DNA of 64,000 bases. Origin: Azorhizobium sp965227945. Its GTDB lineage: Bacteria; Pseudomonadota; Alphaproteobacteria; Rhizobiales; Xanthobacteraceae. Positions 1 to 12,000 of the stretch are shown piece after piece. The position numbers and the translations under genes are program-made. Under the pieces are notes generated by a model that was not told the DNA's origin, made no database searches, and was given only the letters and a program-made list of their open reading frames with translations. The DNA lies in the NCBI GenBank assembly GCA_965227945.1, contig CBDDGQ010000006.1:2418001-2482000 (forward strand), given 5' to 3'. Every line of letters starts with the position of its first letter. Positions within the stretch are counted from its first letter, which is position 1.

Positions 1-3000
1 CCCGCGGCCACGGTGATGGCATTGGCGAGGGTCATGTCGGTGCCGAACACCAGCGCCGCCGTCCCCACCACATCCAGCGCGCCGCTGCCGAGGGCGCCGC
101 CATTGCCCAGCGCGATGGCCCCCGACGCGAGGCGGGTGCCGCCGGAATAGGTGTTCACCCCGGTGAGGGCGAGGGTGCCGGTGCCGGTCTTGCTGAGGCC
201 GCCGGTGCCGGCGATGCTGCCGGAGAAGAGGGTGTCGGTGTTGCCCCCGCCGGTGGTGAGCGTGCCGCTGCCCAGCTGCACCGAGCCGGCGCCGGACAGG
301 GCCGCCACCGTCTGGTCGTGGCCGGCCAGATCCAGCGTCGCGCCGCCGGTCACCTGCACCGCCGTGGCGCCGGCCAGCGCGCCGGCCACGTCGGTGCGCA
401 GGGTGCCCTGGGCGATGGTGGTGGCGCCGGCATAGGTGTTGACGGCGGCCAGCGCCAGCGTGCCGCTACCGGTCTTGGTGAGCGCGCCGGCCCCGCCGAC
501 GGTCCCGGCCACGGTGGCGGTGTTGGCCGCGGTGTCGAAGGTCACCGTGGCGCCGGCGCCCAGCGTGATGGCATTGGCGAAAGCGAAGGTGCCATCCAGG
601 TTGAAGGTGGTGTCCGACAGGAAGGTGAGGCCGCCGGTGCCCAGCGCGCTGGCGTTGGCCAGGATCAGGGCGCCGCCGTCAATGATGGTGCCGCCGGAGA
701 AGGTGTTGGCGCCGGCGAGCGTCAAGGTGCCCGCGCCGGCCTTGGCGATGCCGCCGCTGCCGGAAATGACGCCGTTCACGGCCACCGCATAGCTGCCGGT
801 ATCGAAGGTGGCGGTGGCGCCGGTGGCGACGCTGACCCTATTGGCCAGATCGAACGCCCCGCCGAAGGCGAGCGTGCCGCTGCCGGCGAAGGCGAGGGCG
901 CCGGTGCCGAGTGCGCCCGCATTGGCGAGCGCCAGCGTGCCGCTTGCGAGCGTCGTGCCGCCGGTATAGCTGTTGGCTCCGGAGAGTGTGAGCGTGCCGG
1001 TTCCCGTCTTGGCCAGCGCGCCATCGCCCGCGAGCGCGCCGGCCAGGGTCACGGCATAGGCGCCCGTATCGAAGGTGGCGACGGCGCCGCTGCCGACGCT
1101 GACCGCATTGGCCAGATCGAAGGCCCCGCCGAAGGCCAGCGTACCGCTCTGTGCGAACGTCAGTCCGCCGCTGCCGAGTGCCTGGTTCGTCGCCAGCGCC
1201 AGCGTGCCGCCGGCGATCGTGGTGCCGCCGGTGTAGCTGTTCGCGCCGGAGAGGGTCAGCGTGCCGGTTCCGGCCTTGGCCAGCGCGCCGTCGCCAGAGA
1301 GCGCGCCGGCCAGGGTGACGGCGTAGGCCCCCGTATCGAGCGTGCCGGTGGCGCCGGTGGCCAGCGTGATGGCATTGGTGAGGGCGTAGGCGCCGCCCAC
1401 CGACAGCGTGCTGGTCCCGGCGAAGGTCAGGCCTCCCGTGCCGAGCGCACTGGCGTTGGTGACGGCGAGGGTGCCGCCGGCCAGGGTGGTTCCGCCGCTA
1501 TAGCTGTTGGCGCCGGAGAGGGTAAGCGTGCCGGAGCCGGTCTTGGCCAGCGCACCGTCGCCGGAGAGGGTGCCCCCTAGGGTCACCGCATAGGCCCCGG
1601 TGTCCAGCGTGCCGGTGGCGCCGGCGGAGAGCGTCATGGCATTGGCCAGGGCGTAGGCGCCGCCCACCGACAAGGTGCTATTTCCGGCGAAGGTCAGGCC
1701 GCCGGTGCCGAGGGCATTGGCGTTGGCGACGGCGAGCGTGCCACCGGCGAGGGTGGTTCCGCCGCTGTAGCTGTTGGCGCCGGAGAGCGTGAGCGTCCCG
1801 GAGCCGACCTTGGCGAGTGCGCCATCTCCGGAGAGTGCCCCCGCCAGGGTCACCGCATAGGCGCCTGTGTCCAGCGTGCCGGTGGCGCCGATGGCGAGCG
1901 TGATCGTGTTGGCGAGGCTATAGGCGCCGCCCACGGACAGTGTGCCGCTTCCGGCGAAGGTGAGGCCGCCGGTGCCGAGTGCCCCCGCATTGGCGAGGGC
2001 AAGGGTGCCGCTCGAGAGGGTGGTTCCGCCGCTATAGCTGTTGGCGCCGGAGAGGGTGAGCGTGCCGGAGCCGGCCTTTGCGAGTGCGCCATCTCCGGAG
2101 AGTGCCCCCGCCAGGGTCACCGCGTAGGCGCCGGTGTCCAGCGTGCCGGTGGCGCCGGTGGCCAGCGTGATGGCGTTGGTGAGCGCGTAGGCGCCGCCGA
2201 CAGCGAGAGTGCTGGTGCCGGCGAAGGTCAGGCCACCGGTGCCGAGCGCACCCGCATTGGCGAGGGCGAGCGTGCCGCCGGAGATCGTGGTGCCGCCGGT
2301 ATAGGTGTTGGCGCCGGCGAGGGTGAGCGTGCCGGTTCCGGTCTTGGCCAGTGCGCCATCCCCAGACAAGGCGCCGGCCAGGGTCACCGCATAGGCCCCG
2401 GTGTCGAGCGTGCCGGTGGCACCCGTGGCGAGGGTGATCGTGTTGGTGAGCGCGTAGGCGCCCCCTACGGAGAGGGTGCTTGTGCCGGCGAAGGTCAGGC
2501 CGCCGGTGCCGAGCGCGTTGGCATTGGCGAGGGCCAGCGTGCCGCCGGAGAGCGTCGTGCCGCCGGTGTAGCTGTTGGCGCCGGAGAGGTTGAGCGTGCC
2601 GGTGCCCATCTTGGCCAGCGCCCCGTCGCCGGAGAGCGTGCCGGCCAGGGTCACCGCATAGGCGCCAGTGTCGAGCGTGCCGGTGACGCCAGTGGCCAGC
2701 GTGATGGCGTTGGTGAGGGCGTAGGCACCGCCCACGGACAGGGTGCCGCTCTGCGCGAAGGTGAGGGCGCCCGTGCCGAGGGCGCCCGCATTGGCCAGCG
2801 CCAGCGTGCCGCCTGCGAGCGTCGTGCCGCCGGTATAGCTGTTGGCGCCGGAGAGGGTGAGCGTGCCGGAGCCGACCTTGGCTAGTGCGCCATCGCCGGC
2901 GAGGACGCCCGCAAGGGTGACCGCATAAGCCCCGGTGTCGAGCGTGCCGGTGGCGCCGGTGGCCAGAGTGATGGCGTTGGCGAGGCTGTAAGCGCCGCCC

Positions 3001-6000
3001 ACCGACAGCGTGCTGGTGCCGGCGAAGGTCAGGCCGCCGGTGCCGAGCGCATTGGCGTTGGCGACGGTCAGCGTGCCACCCGCGAGGGTGGTGCCGCCGG
3101 TGTAGCTGTTGACGCCGGAGAGCGTGAGCGTCCCGCTTCCGGTCTTAGCCAGCGCGCCATCTCCGGAGAGTGCCCCCGCCAGCGTCACCGCGTAAGCGCC
3201 CGGATCGAGGGTACCCGTGGCGCCGGTGGCGAGGGTGATCGCGTTGGCGAGGCTGTAGGCGCCGCCTACGGAGAGGGTCCCACTCTGCGCAAACGTCAGG
3301 CCACCGGTGCCGAGTGCCCCCGCATTGGCGAGGGCCAGCGTGCCGCCCGCGAGCGTGGTGCCGCCATTGTAGCTGTTGGTGCCGGAGAGGGTCAGCGTGC
3401 CGGAGCCGGTCTTGGCCAGTGCGCCATCTCCGGAGAGTGCCCCCGCCAGGGTCACCGCGTAGGCGCCGGTGTCCAGCGTGCCGGTGGCGCCGGTGGCCAG
3501 GGTGATCGTGTTGGTGAGCGCGTAGGCGCCGCCGACAGCGAGAGTGCTGGTGCCGGCGAAGGTCAGGCCACCGGTGCCGAGCGCACCCGCATTGGCCAGA
3601 GCGAGCGTGCCGCCGGAGATCGTGGTGCCGCCGGCATAGCTGTTGGCGCCGGAGAGGGTGAGCGTGCCGCTTCCGGCCTTAGCCAGCGCGCCATCGCCGG
3701 CCAGGGCGCCGGTCAGGGTGACAGCGTAGCTTCCGGTGTCGAGCGTACCTGTAGCGCCGGTGGCGAGGGTGATCGTGTTGGCGAGGCTGTAGGCGCCGCC
3801 CACGGACAAGGTGCTGGTGCCGGCGAAGGTCAGGCCGCCGGTGCCCAGTGCGCCCGCATTGGCCAGCGCCAGTGTGCCGCCGGAGAGTGTCGTGCCGCCG
3901 GTGTAGCTGTTGGCGCCGGAGAGCGTGAGCGTCCCGGTTCCGGTCTTGGCCAGGGCGCCATCTCCGGAGAGTGCTCCCGCCAGGGTGACAGCGTAGCTTC
4001 CGGTGTCGAGCGCACCTGTAGCGCCGGTGGCGAGGGTGATCGCGTTGGTGAGGCTGTAGGCGCCGCCTACGGAGAGGGTCCCACTCTGCGCAAACGTCAG
4101 GCCGCCGGTGCCCAGTGCGCCCGCATTGACCAATACCAGCGTGCCGCCTGCGAGCGTCGTGCCGCCGGTGTAGCTGTTGGCGCCGGAGAGGGTCAGCGTG
4201 CCGGAGCCGACCTTGGCTAGTGCGCCATCGCCTGAGAGGGCGCCGGCCAGGGTCACCGCGTAGGCGCCCGTATCGAGGGTCCCCGTGGCGCCGGTGGCCA
4301 GGGTGATGGCGTTGGTGAGGGCGTAGGCGTCGCCCACGGACAGCGTGCTGGTGCCGGCGAAGGTCAGGCTGCCGGTGCCGAGGGCATTGGCGTTGGCGAG
4401 GGCAAGGGTGCCGTTCGAGAGGGTGGTGCCGCCGCTATAGCTGTTGGCGCCGGAGAGAGTGAGCGTGCCGCTTCCGGTCTTGGCCAGTGCACCATCCCCG
4501 GCGAGTGCGCCGGCCAGGGTCACCGCATAGGCGCCGGTGTCCAGGGTGCCGGTGGCGCCGGTCGCCAGAGTGATGGCGTTGGCGAGGCTGTAGGCGCCGC
4601 CCACCGACAACGTGCTGTTGCCGGCGAAGGTGAGGCCGCCGGTGCCGAGTGCCCCCGCATTGGCGAGGGCAAGGGTGCCAGCGGAGAGCGTCGTGCCGCC
4701 GGCATAGCTGTTGGCGCCCGACAGGGTGAGCGTGCCGCTTCCGGTCTTGGCCAGTGCACCATCCCCGGCGAGTGCGCCGGCCAGGGTCACCGCATAGGCG
4801 CCAGTGTCGAGCGTGCCGGTGGCGCCGGTCGCCAGAGTGATGGCGTTGGCGAGGCTGTAGGCACCGCCCACGGACAGGGTGCCGCTGCCGGCAAAGGTGA
4901 GGCCGCCGGTGCCGAGCGCATTTGCGTTGGCGAGGACGAGCGTGCCGCCGGAGAGCGTCGTGCCGCCGGCATAGCTGTTGGCGCCCGACAGGGTGAGCGT
5001 GCCGGTGCCCATCTTGGCCAGCGCGCCATCCCCAGAGAGCGCGCCGGTCAGGGTCAGCGCAAAGGCGCCTGTGTCTAGCGTGCCGGTGGCGCCGGTGGCC
5101 AGGGTGATGGCATTAGCGAGGCTGTAGGCACCGCCCACCGACAACGTGCTGCTGCCGGCAAAGGTGAGGGCTCCAGTGCCGAGGGCGCCCGCGTTGGCGA
5201 CGGCGAGGGTACCAGCGGAGAGCGTCGTGCCGCCGGTGTAGGTGTTGGCGCCCGACAGGGTGAGCGTGCCGGTTCCGGTCTTGGCCAGTGCGCCATCCCC
5301 AGACAAGGCGCCGGCCAGGGTCACCGCATAGGCCCCGGTGTCGAGCGTGCCGGTGGCACCCGTGGCGAGGGTGATGGCATTGGTGAGCGCGTAGGCGCCC
5401 CCTACGGAGAGGGTGCTTGTGCCGGCGAAGGTCAGGCCGCCGGTGCCGAGCGCGTTGGCATTGGCGAGGGCCAGCGTGCCGCCGGAGAGCGTCGTGCCGC
5501 CGGTGTAGCTGTTGGCGCCGGAGAGGTTGAGCGTGCCGGTGCCCATCTTGGCGAGCGCCCCGTCGCCGGAGAGCGTGCCGGCCAGGGTCACCGCATAGGC
5601 GCCAGTGTCGAGCGTGCCGGTGACGCCAGTGGCCAGCGTGATGGCGTTGGTGAGGGCGTAGGCGCCGCCCACCGACAGCGTGCCGCTCTGCGCGAACGTG
5701 AGGTCGCCAGTGCCGAGCGCAACCGCATTGACCAATACCAGCGTGCCGCCTGCGAGTGTCGTGCCGCCGGTATAGCTGTTGGCGCCGGAGAGGGTGAGCG
5801 TGCCGGAGCCGACCTTCGCTAGTGCGCCATCGCCGGCGAGGACGCCCGCAAGGGTGACCGCATAAGCCCCGGTGTCGAGCGTGCCGGTGGCGCCGGTGGC
5901 CAGAGTGATGGCGTTGGCGAGGCTGTAAGCGCCGCCCACCGACAGCGTGCTGGTGCCGGCGAAGGTCAGGCCGCCGGTGCCGAGCGCATTGGCGTTGGCG

Positions 6001-9000
6001 ACGGTCAGCGTGCCGCCGGAGAGCGTGGTGCCGCCGGTATAGCTGTTGGCCCCCGAGAGCGTGAGCGTCCCGCTTCCGGTCTTAGCCAGCGCGCCATCTC
6101 CGGAGAGTGCCCCCGCCAGCGTCACCGCGTAAGCGCCCGTATCGAGGGTACCCGTGGCGCCGGTGGCGAGGGTGATCGCGTTGGCGAGGCTGTAGGCGCC
6201 GCCTACGGAGAGGGTCCCACTCTGCGCAAACGTCAGGCCACCGGTGCCGAGTGCCCCCGCATTGGCGAGGGCCAGCGTGCCGCCCCCGAGCGTGGTGCCG
6301 CCATTGTAGCTGTTGGCGCCGGAGAGGGTGAGCGTGCCGGAGCCGGCCTTGGCCAGCGCGCCGGCGCCGGAGAGGACACCTGCCAGGGTCACCGCATAGG
6401 CGCCGGTGTCGAGCGTACCTGTAGCGCCGGTGGCGAGGGTGATCGTGTTGGCGAGGCTGTAGGCGCCGCCCACCGACAAGGTGCCGCTGCCGGCGAAGGT
6501 CAGGCCACCGGTGCCGAGCGCACTCGCATTGGCCAGCGCGAGCGTGCCGCCGGAGATCGTGGTGCCGCCGGCATAGCTGTTGGCGCCGGAGAGGGTGAGC
6601 GTGCCGCTTCCGGCCTTAGCCAGCGCGCCATCGCCGGCCAGGGCGCCGGCCAGGGTCACCGTATAGGCGCCGGTGTCGAGCGTGCCGGTGGCACCGGTGG
6701 CGAGGGTGATCGTGTTGGCGAGGCTGTAGGCGCCGCCCACGGACAAGGTGCTGGTGCCGGCGAAGGTCAGGCCGCCGGTGCCGAGTGCCCCCGCATGGGC
6801 GAGGGCGAGGGTGCCGCTCGAGAGGGTGGTGCCGCCGGTGTAGCTGTTGACGCCGGAGAGCGTCAGCGTCCCCGTGCCGGTCTTGGCCAGCGCGCCATCC
6901 CCGGACAGGGCGCCGGCCAGGGTCACCGCGTAGGCGCCGGTGTCCAGCGTGCCGGTGGCGCCGGTCGCCAGAGTGATGGCGTTGGAGAGGCTATAGGCGC
7001 CGCCCACGAACAGCGTACCGCTCTGCGCGAACGTGAGGGCGCCAGTGCCGAGGGCGCCCGCATTGGCGAGGGCCAACGTGCCGCCTGCGAGCGTCGTGCC
7101 ACCGGCATAGGTGTTGGCGCCGGTGAGGGTGAGCGTGCCGGAGCCGGACTTCACCAGCGCCCCGTCGCCGGACAGCACGCCGGCGAGGGTCACGTCGAAG
7201 GCCCCCGTGGCCAGCGTGGCGCTGGCGCCGGTGGCCAGGCTCATGGCGTTCTGCACCGTGAAGGCGCCGCCGAAGCCCAGCGTGCCGCTGGCGGCGACGG
7301 TGAGCGCGCCGGTGCCCAGCGCGCCGGCCGTGCCGAGCGTGAGGCCGCCCCCGGACAAAGTGGTGCCGCCGGTGTAGCTGTTGGCGCCGGAGAGGGTCAG
7401 CGTGCCGCTGCCGGTCTTGGCCACCGCTCCGGCGCCGGAGAGGGTGCCGCTGAGCGTGGTGGCGAAGCTGCCGGTGGCGATCGTGCCGGTGGCGCCGGTG
7501 GCCAGCGTCACCGCATTGGCCAGGGTGTAAGCGGCGTTCACCTGCAGCGTGCCGTCTGCGGCAAAGGTCAGCGCGCCGGTGCCCAGGGCGCCGGCATTGG
7601 ACAGCGCCAGGGTGCCGGCGCTCAGGGTCGTGCCGCCGCTGAAGGTGTTGGCGGCGGAGAGCGTCAGCGTCCCGGAGCCGACCTTGGCGAGTGCGCCATC
7701 TCCGGAGAGTGCCCCCGCCAGCGTCACCGCATAGGCACCTGTGTCCAGCGTGCCGGTGGCGCCGGTGGCCAGGGTGATCGTGTTGGTGAGCGCGTAGGCG
7801 CCGCCGACAGCGAGAGTGCTGGTGCCGGCGAAGGTCAGGCCGCCGGTGCCGAGTGCATTGGCATTGGCCAGAGCGAGCGTGCCGCCGGAGATCGTGGTGC
7901 CGCCGGCATAGCTGTTGGCGCCGGAGAGCGTGAGCGTGCCGGAGCCGACCTTGGCCAGCGCGCCATCTCCAGAAAGCGTGCCGGCCAAAGTCACCGCATA
8001 GGCGCCGGTGTCGAGCGTGCCGGTGGCACCCGTGGCGAGGGTGATGGCATTGGTGAGCGCGTAGGCGCCCCCTACGGAGAGGGTCCCACTCTGTGCGAAG
8101 GTCAGGCCGCCGGTGCCGAGGGCGCCCGCATTGGCGAGGGCGAGGGTACCAGCGGAGAGCGTCGTGCCGCCGGTGTAGCTGTTGGCGCCCGACAGGGTGA
8201 GCGTGCCGGAGCCGGTCTTGGCCAGAGCGCCATCGCCCGAGAGGGCGCCGGCCAGGGTCACCGCGTAGGCGCCCGTATCGAGGGTCCCCGTGGCGCCGGT
8301 GGCCAGGGTGATGGCGTTGGCAAGGCTGTAGGCGCCGCCTACGGAGAGGGTCCCACTCTGTGCGAAGGTCAGGCCGCCGGTGCCGAGCGCCTGATCATGA
8401 GCGAGCGCCAGCGTGCCCCCGGAGAGCGTCGTGCCGCCGGTGTAGCTGTTGGCGCCGGAGAGGGTCAGCGTGCCGGTGCCAGCCTTGGCCAGCGCGCCAT
8501 CGCCGGAGAGGACGCCCGCAAGGGTCACCGCATAGGCGCCGGTGTCCAGGGTGCCGGTGGCGCCGGTGGCCAGGGTGATGGCGTTGGCGAGGCTGTAGGC
8601 ACCGCCCACGGACAGCGTGCTGGTGCCGGCGAAGGTCAGCCCGCCGGTGCCGAGGGCATTGGCGTTGGCGATGGCGAGCGTGCCACCCGCGAGGGTGGTG
8701 CCGCCGGTGTAGCTGTTGACGCCGGAGAGCGTGAGCGTCCCGCTTCCGGTCTTAGCCAGCGCGCCATCTCCGGAGAGTGCTCCCGCCAGCGTCACCGCGT
8801 AAGCGCCCGGATCGAGGGTACCCGTGGCGCCGGTGGCGAGGGTGATCGCGTTGGCGAGGCTGTAGGCGCCGCCTACGGAGAGGGTCCCACTCTGCGCAAA
8901 CGTCAGGCCACCGGTGCCGAGTGCCCCCGCATTGGCGAGGGCCAGCGTGCCGCCCGCGAGCGTGGTGCCGCCATTGTAGCTGTTGGTGCCGGAGAGGGTC

Positions 9001-12000
9001 AGCGTGCCGGAGCCGGTCTTGGCCAGTGCGCCATCTCCGGAGAGTGCCCCCGCCAGGGTCACCGCGTAGGCGCCGGTGTCCAGCGTGCCGGTGGCGCCGG
9101 TGGCGAGGGTGATCGTGTTGGCGAGGCTGTAGGCGCCGCCCACCGACAAGGTGCCGCTGCCGGCGAAGGTCAGGCCACCGGTGCCGAGCGCACCCGCATT
9201 GGCCAGAGCTAGCGTGCCGCCGGAGATCGTGGTGCCGCCGGCATAGCTGTTGGCGCCGGAGAGGGTGAGCGTGCCGCTTCCGGCCTTAGCCAGCGCGCCA
9301 TCGCCGGCCAGGGCGCCGGTCAGGGTGACAGCGTAGCTTCCGGTGTCGAGCGTACCTGTAGCGCCGGTGGCGAGGGTGATCGTGTTGGCGAGGCTGTAGG
9401 CGCCGCCCACGGACAAGGTGCTGGTGCCGGCGAAGGTCAGGCCGCCGGTGCCCAGTGCGCCCGCATTGGCCAGCGCCAGTGTGCCGCCGGAGAGTGTCGT
9501 GCCGCCGGTGTAGCTGTTGGCGCCGGAGAGCGTGAGCGTCCCGGTTCCGGTCTTGGCCAGGGCGCCATCTCCGGAGAGTGCTCCCGCCAGGGTGACAGCG
9601 TAGCTTCCGGTGTCGAGCGCACCTGTAGCGCCGGTGGCGAGGGTGATCGCGTTGGTGAGGCTGTAGGCGCCGCCTACGGAGAGGGTCCCACTCTGCGCAA
9701 ACGTCAGGCCGCCGGTGCCCAGTGCGCCCGCATTGACCAATACCAGCGTGCCGCCTGCGAGCGTCGTGCCGCCGGTGTAGCTGTTGGCGCCGGAGAGGGT
9801 CAGCGTGCCGGAGCCGACCTTGGCTAGTGCGCCATCGCCTGAGAGGGCGCCGGCCAGGGTCACCGCGTAGGCGCCCGTATCGAGGGTCCCCGTGGCGCCG
9901 GTGGCCAGGGTGATGGCGTTGGTGAGGGCGTAGGCGTCGCCCACGGACAGCGTGCTGGTGCCGGCGAAGGTCAGGCTGCCGGTGCCGAGGGCATTGGCGT
10001 TGGCGAGGGCAAGGGTGCCGTTCGAGAGGGTGGTGCCGCCGCTATAGCTGTTGGCGCCGGAGAGAGTGAGCGTGCCGCTTCCGGTCTTGGCCAGTGCACC
10101 ATCCCCGGCGAGTGCGCCGGCCAGGGTCACCGCATAGGCGCCGGTGTCCAGGGTGCCGGTGGCGCCGGTCGCCAGAGTGATGGCGTTGGCGAGGCTGTAG
10201 GCGCCGCCCACCGACAACGTGCTGTTGCCGGCGAAGGTGAGGCCGCCGGTGCCGAGTGCCCCCGCATTGGCGAGGGCAAGGGTGCCAGCGGAGAGCGTCG
10301 TGCCGCCGGCATAGCTGTTGGCGCCCGACAGGGTGAGCGTGCCGCTTCCGGTCTTGGCCAGTGCACCATCCCCGGCGAGTGCGCCGGCCAGGGTCACCGC
10401 ATAGGCGCCAGTGTCGAGCGTGCCGGTGGCGCCGGTCGCCAGAGTGATGGCGTTGGCGAGGCTGTAGGCACCGCCCACGGACAGGGTGCCGCTGCCGGCA
10501 AAGGTGAGGCCGCCGGTGCCGAGCGCATTTGCGTTGGCGAGGGCGAGCGTGCCGCCGGAGAGCGTCGTGCCGCCGGTGTAGCTGTTGGCGCCGGAGAGGT
10601 TGAGCGTGCCGGTGCCCATCTTGGCCAGCGCCCCGTCGCCGGAGAGCGTGCCGGCCAGGGTCACCGCATAGGCGCCAGTGTCGAGCGTGCCGGTGACGCC
10701 AGTGGCCAGCGTGATGGCGTTGGTGAGGGCGTAGGCGCCGCCCACCGACAGCGTGCCGCTCTGCGCGAACGTGAGGGCGCCAGTGCCGAGCGCAACCGCA
10801 TTGACCAATACCAGCGTGCCGCCTGCGAGCGTCGTGCCGCCGGTATAGCTGTTGGCGCCGGAGAGGGTGAGCGTGCCGGAGCCGACCTTCGCTAGTGCGC
10901 CATCGCCGGCGAGGACGCCCGCAAGGGTGACCGCATAAGCCCCGGTGTCGAGCGTGCCGGTGGCGCCGGTGGCCAGAGTGATGGCGTTGGCGAGGCTGTA
11001 AGCGCCGCCCACCGACAGCGTGCTGGTGCCGGCGAAGGTCAGGCCGCCGGTGCCGAGCGCATTGGCGTTGGCGACGGTCAGCGTGCCACCCGCGAGGGTG
11101 GTGCCGCCGGTGTAGCTGTTGACGCCGGAGAGCGTGAGCGTCCCGCTTCCGGTCTTAGCCAGCGCGCCATCTCCGGAGAGTGCCCCCGCCAGCGTCACCG
11201 CGTAAGCGCCCGTATCGAGGGTACCCGTGGCGCCGGTGGCGAGGGTGATCGCGTTGGCGAGGCTGTAGGCGCCGCCTACGGAGAGGGTCCCACTCTGCGC
11301 AAACGTCAGGCCACCAGTGCCGAGGGCATTGGCATTGGCGAGGGCCAGCGTGCCGCCCGCGAGCGTGGTGCCGCCATTGTAGCTGTTGGTGCCGGAGAGG
11401 GTCAGCGTGCCGGAGCCGGTCTTGGCCAGTGCGCCATCTCCGGAGAGTGCCCCCGCCAGGGTCACCGCGTAGGCGCCGGTGTCCAGCGTGCCGGTTGTGC
11501 CGGTCCCCAGGGTGATGGCGTTGGCGAGGCTGTAGGCGCCGCCGACAGCGAGAGTGCTGGTGCCGGCGAAGGTCAGGCCACCGGTGCCGAGCCCACCCGC
11601 ATTGGCCAGAGCTAGCGTGCCGCCGGAGATCGTGGTGCCGCCGGCATAGCTGTTGGCGCCGGACAGGGTGAGCGTGCCGGTGCCCATCTTGGCCAGCGCG
11701 CCATCCCCAGAGAGCGCGCCGGTCAGGGTCAGAGCAAAGGCTCCGGTGTCCAGCGTGCCGGTGGCGCCGGTGCCCAGGGTGATGGCGTTGCTGAGGCTGT
11801 AGGCACCGCCCACGGACAGGGTGCCGCTCTGCGCGAAGGTGAGGGCGCCCGTGCCGAGGGCGCCCGCATTGGCGAGGGCGAGGGTGCCAGCGGAGAGCGT
11901 CGTGCCGCCGGCATAGCTGTTGGCGCCCGACAGGGTGAGCGTGCCGGTGCCGGTCTTGGCCAGTGCGCCAGTGCCCGAGATAACGCCCGCCAGCGTGACG

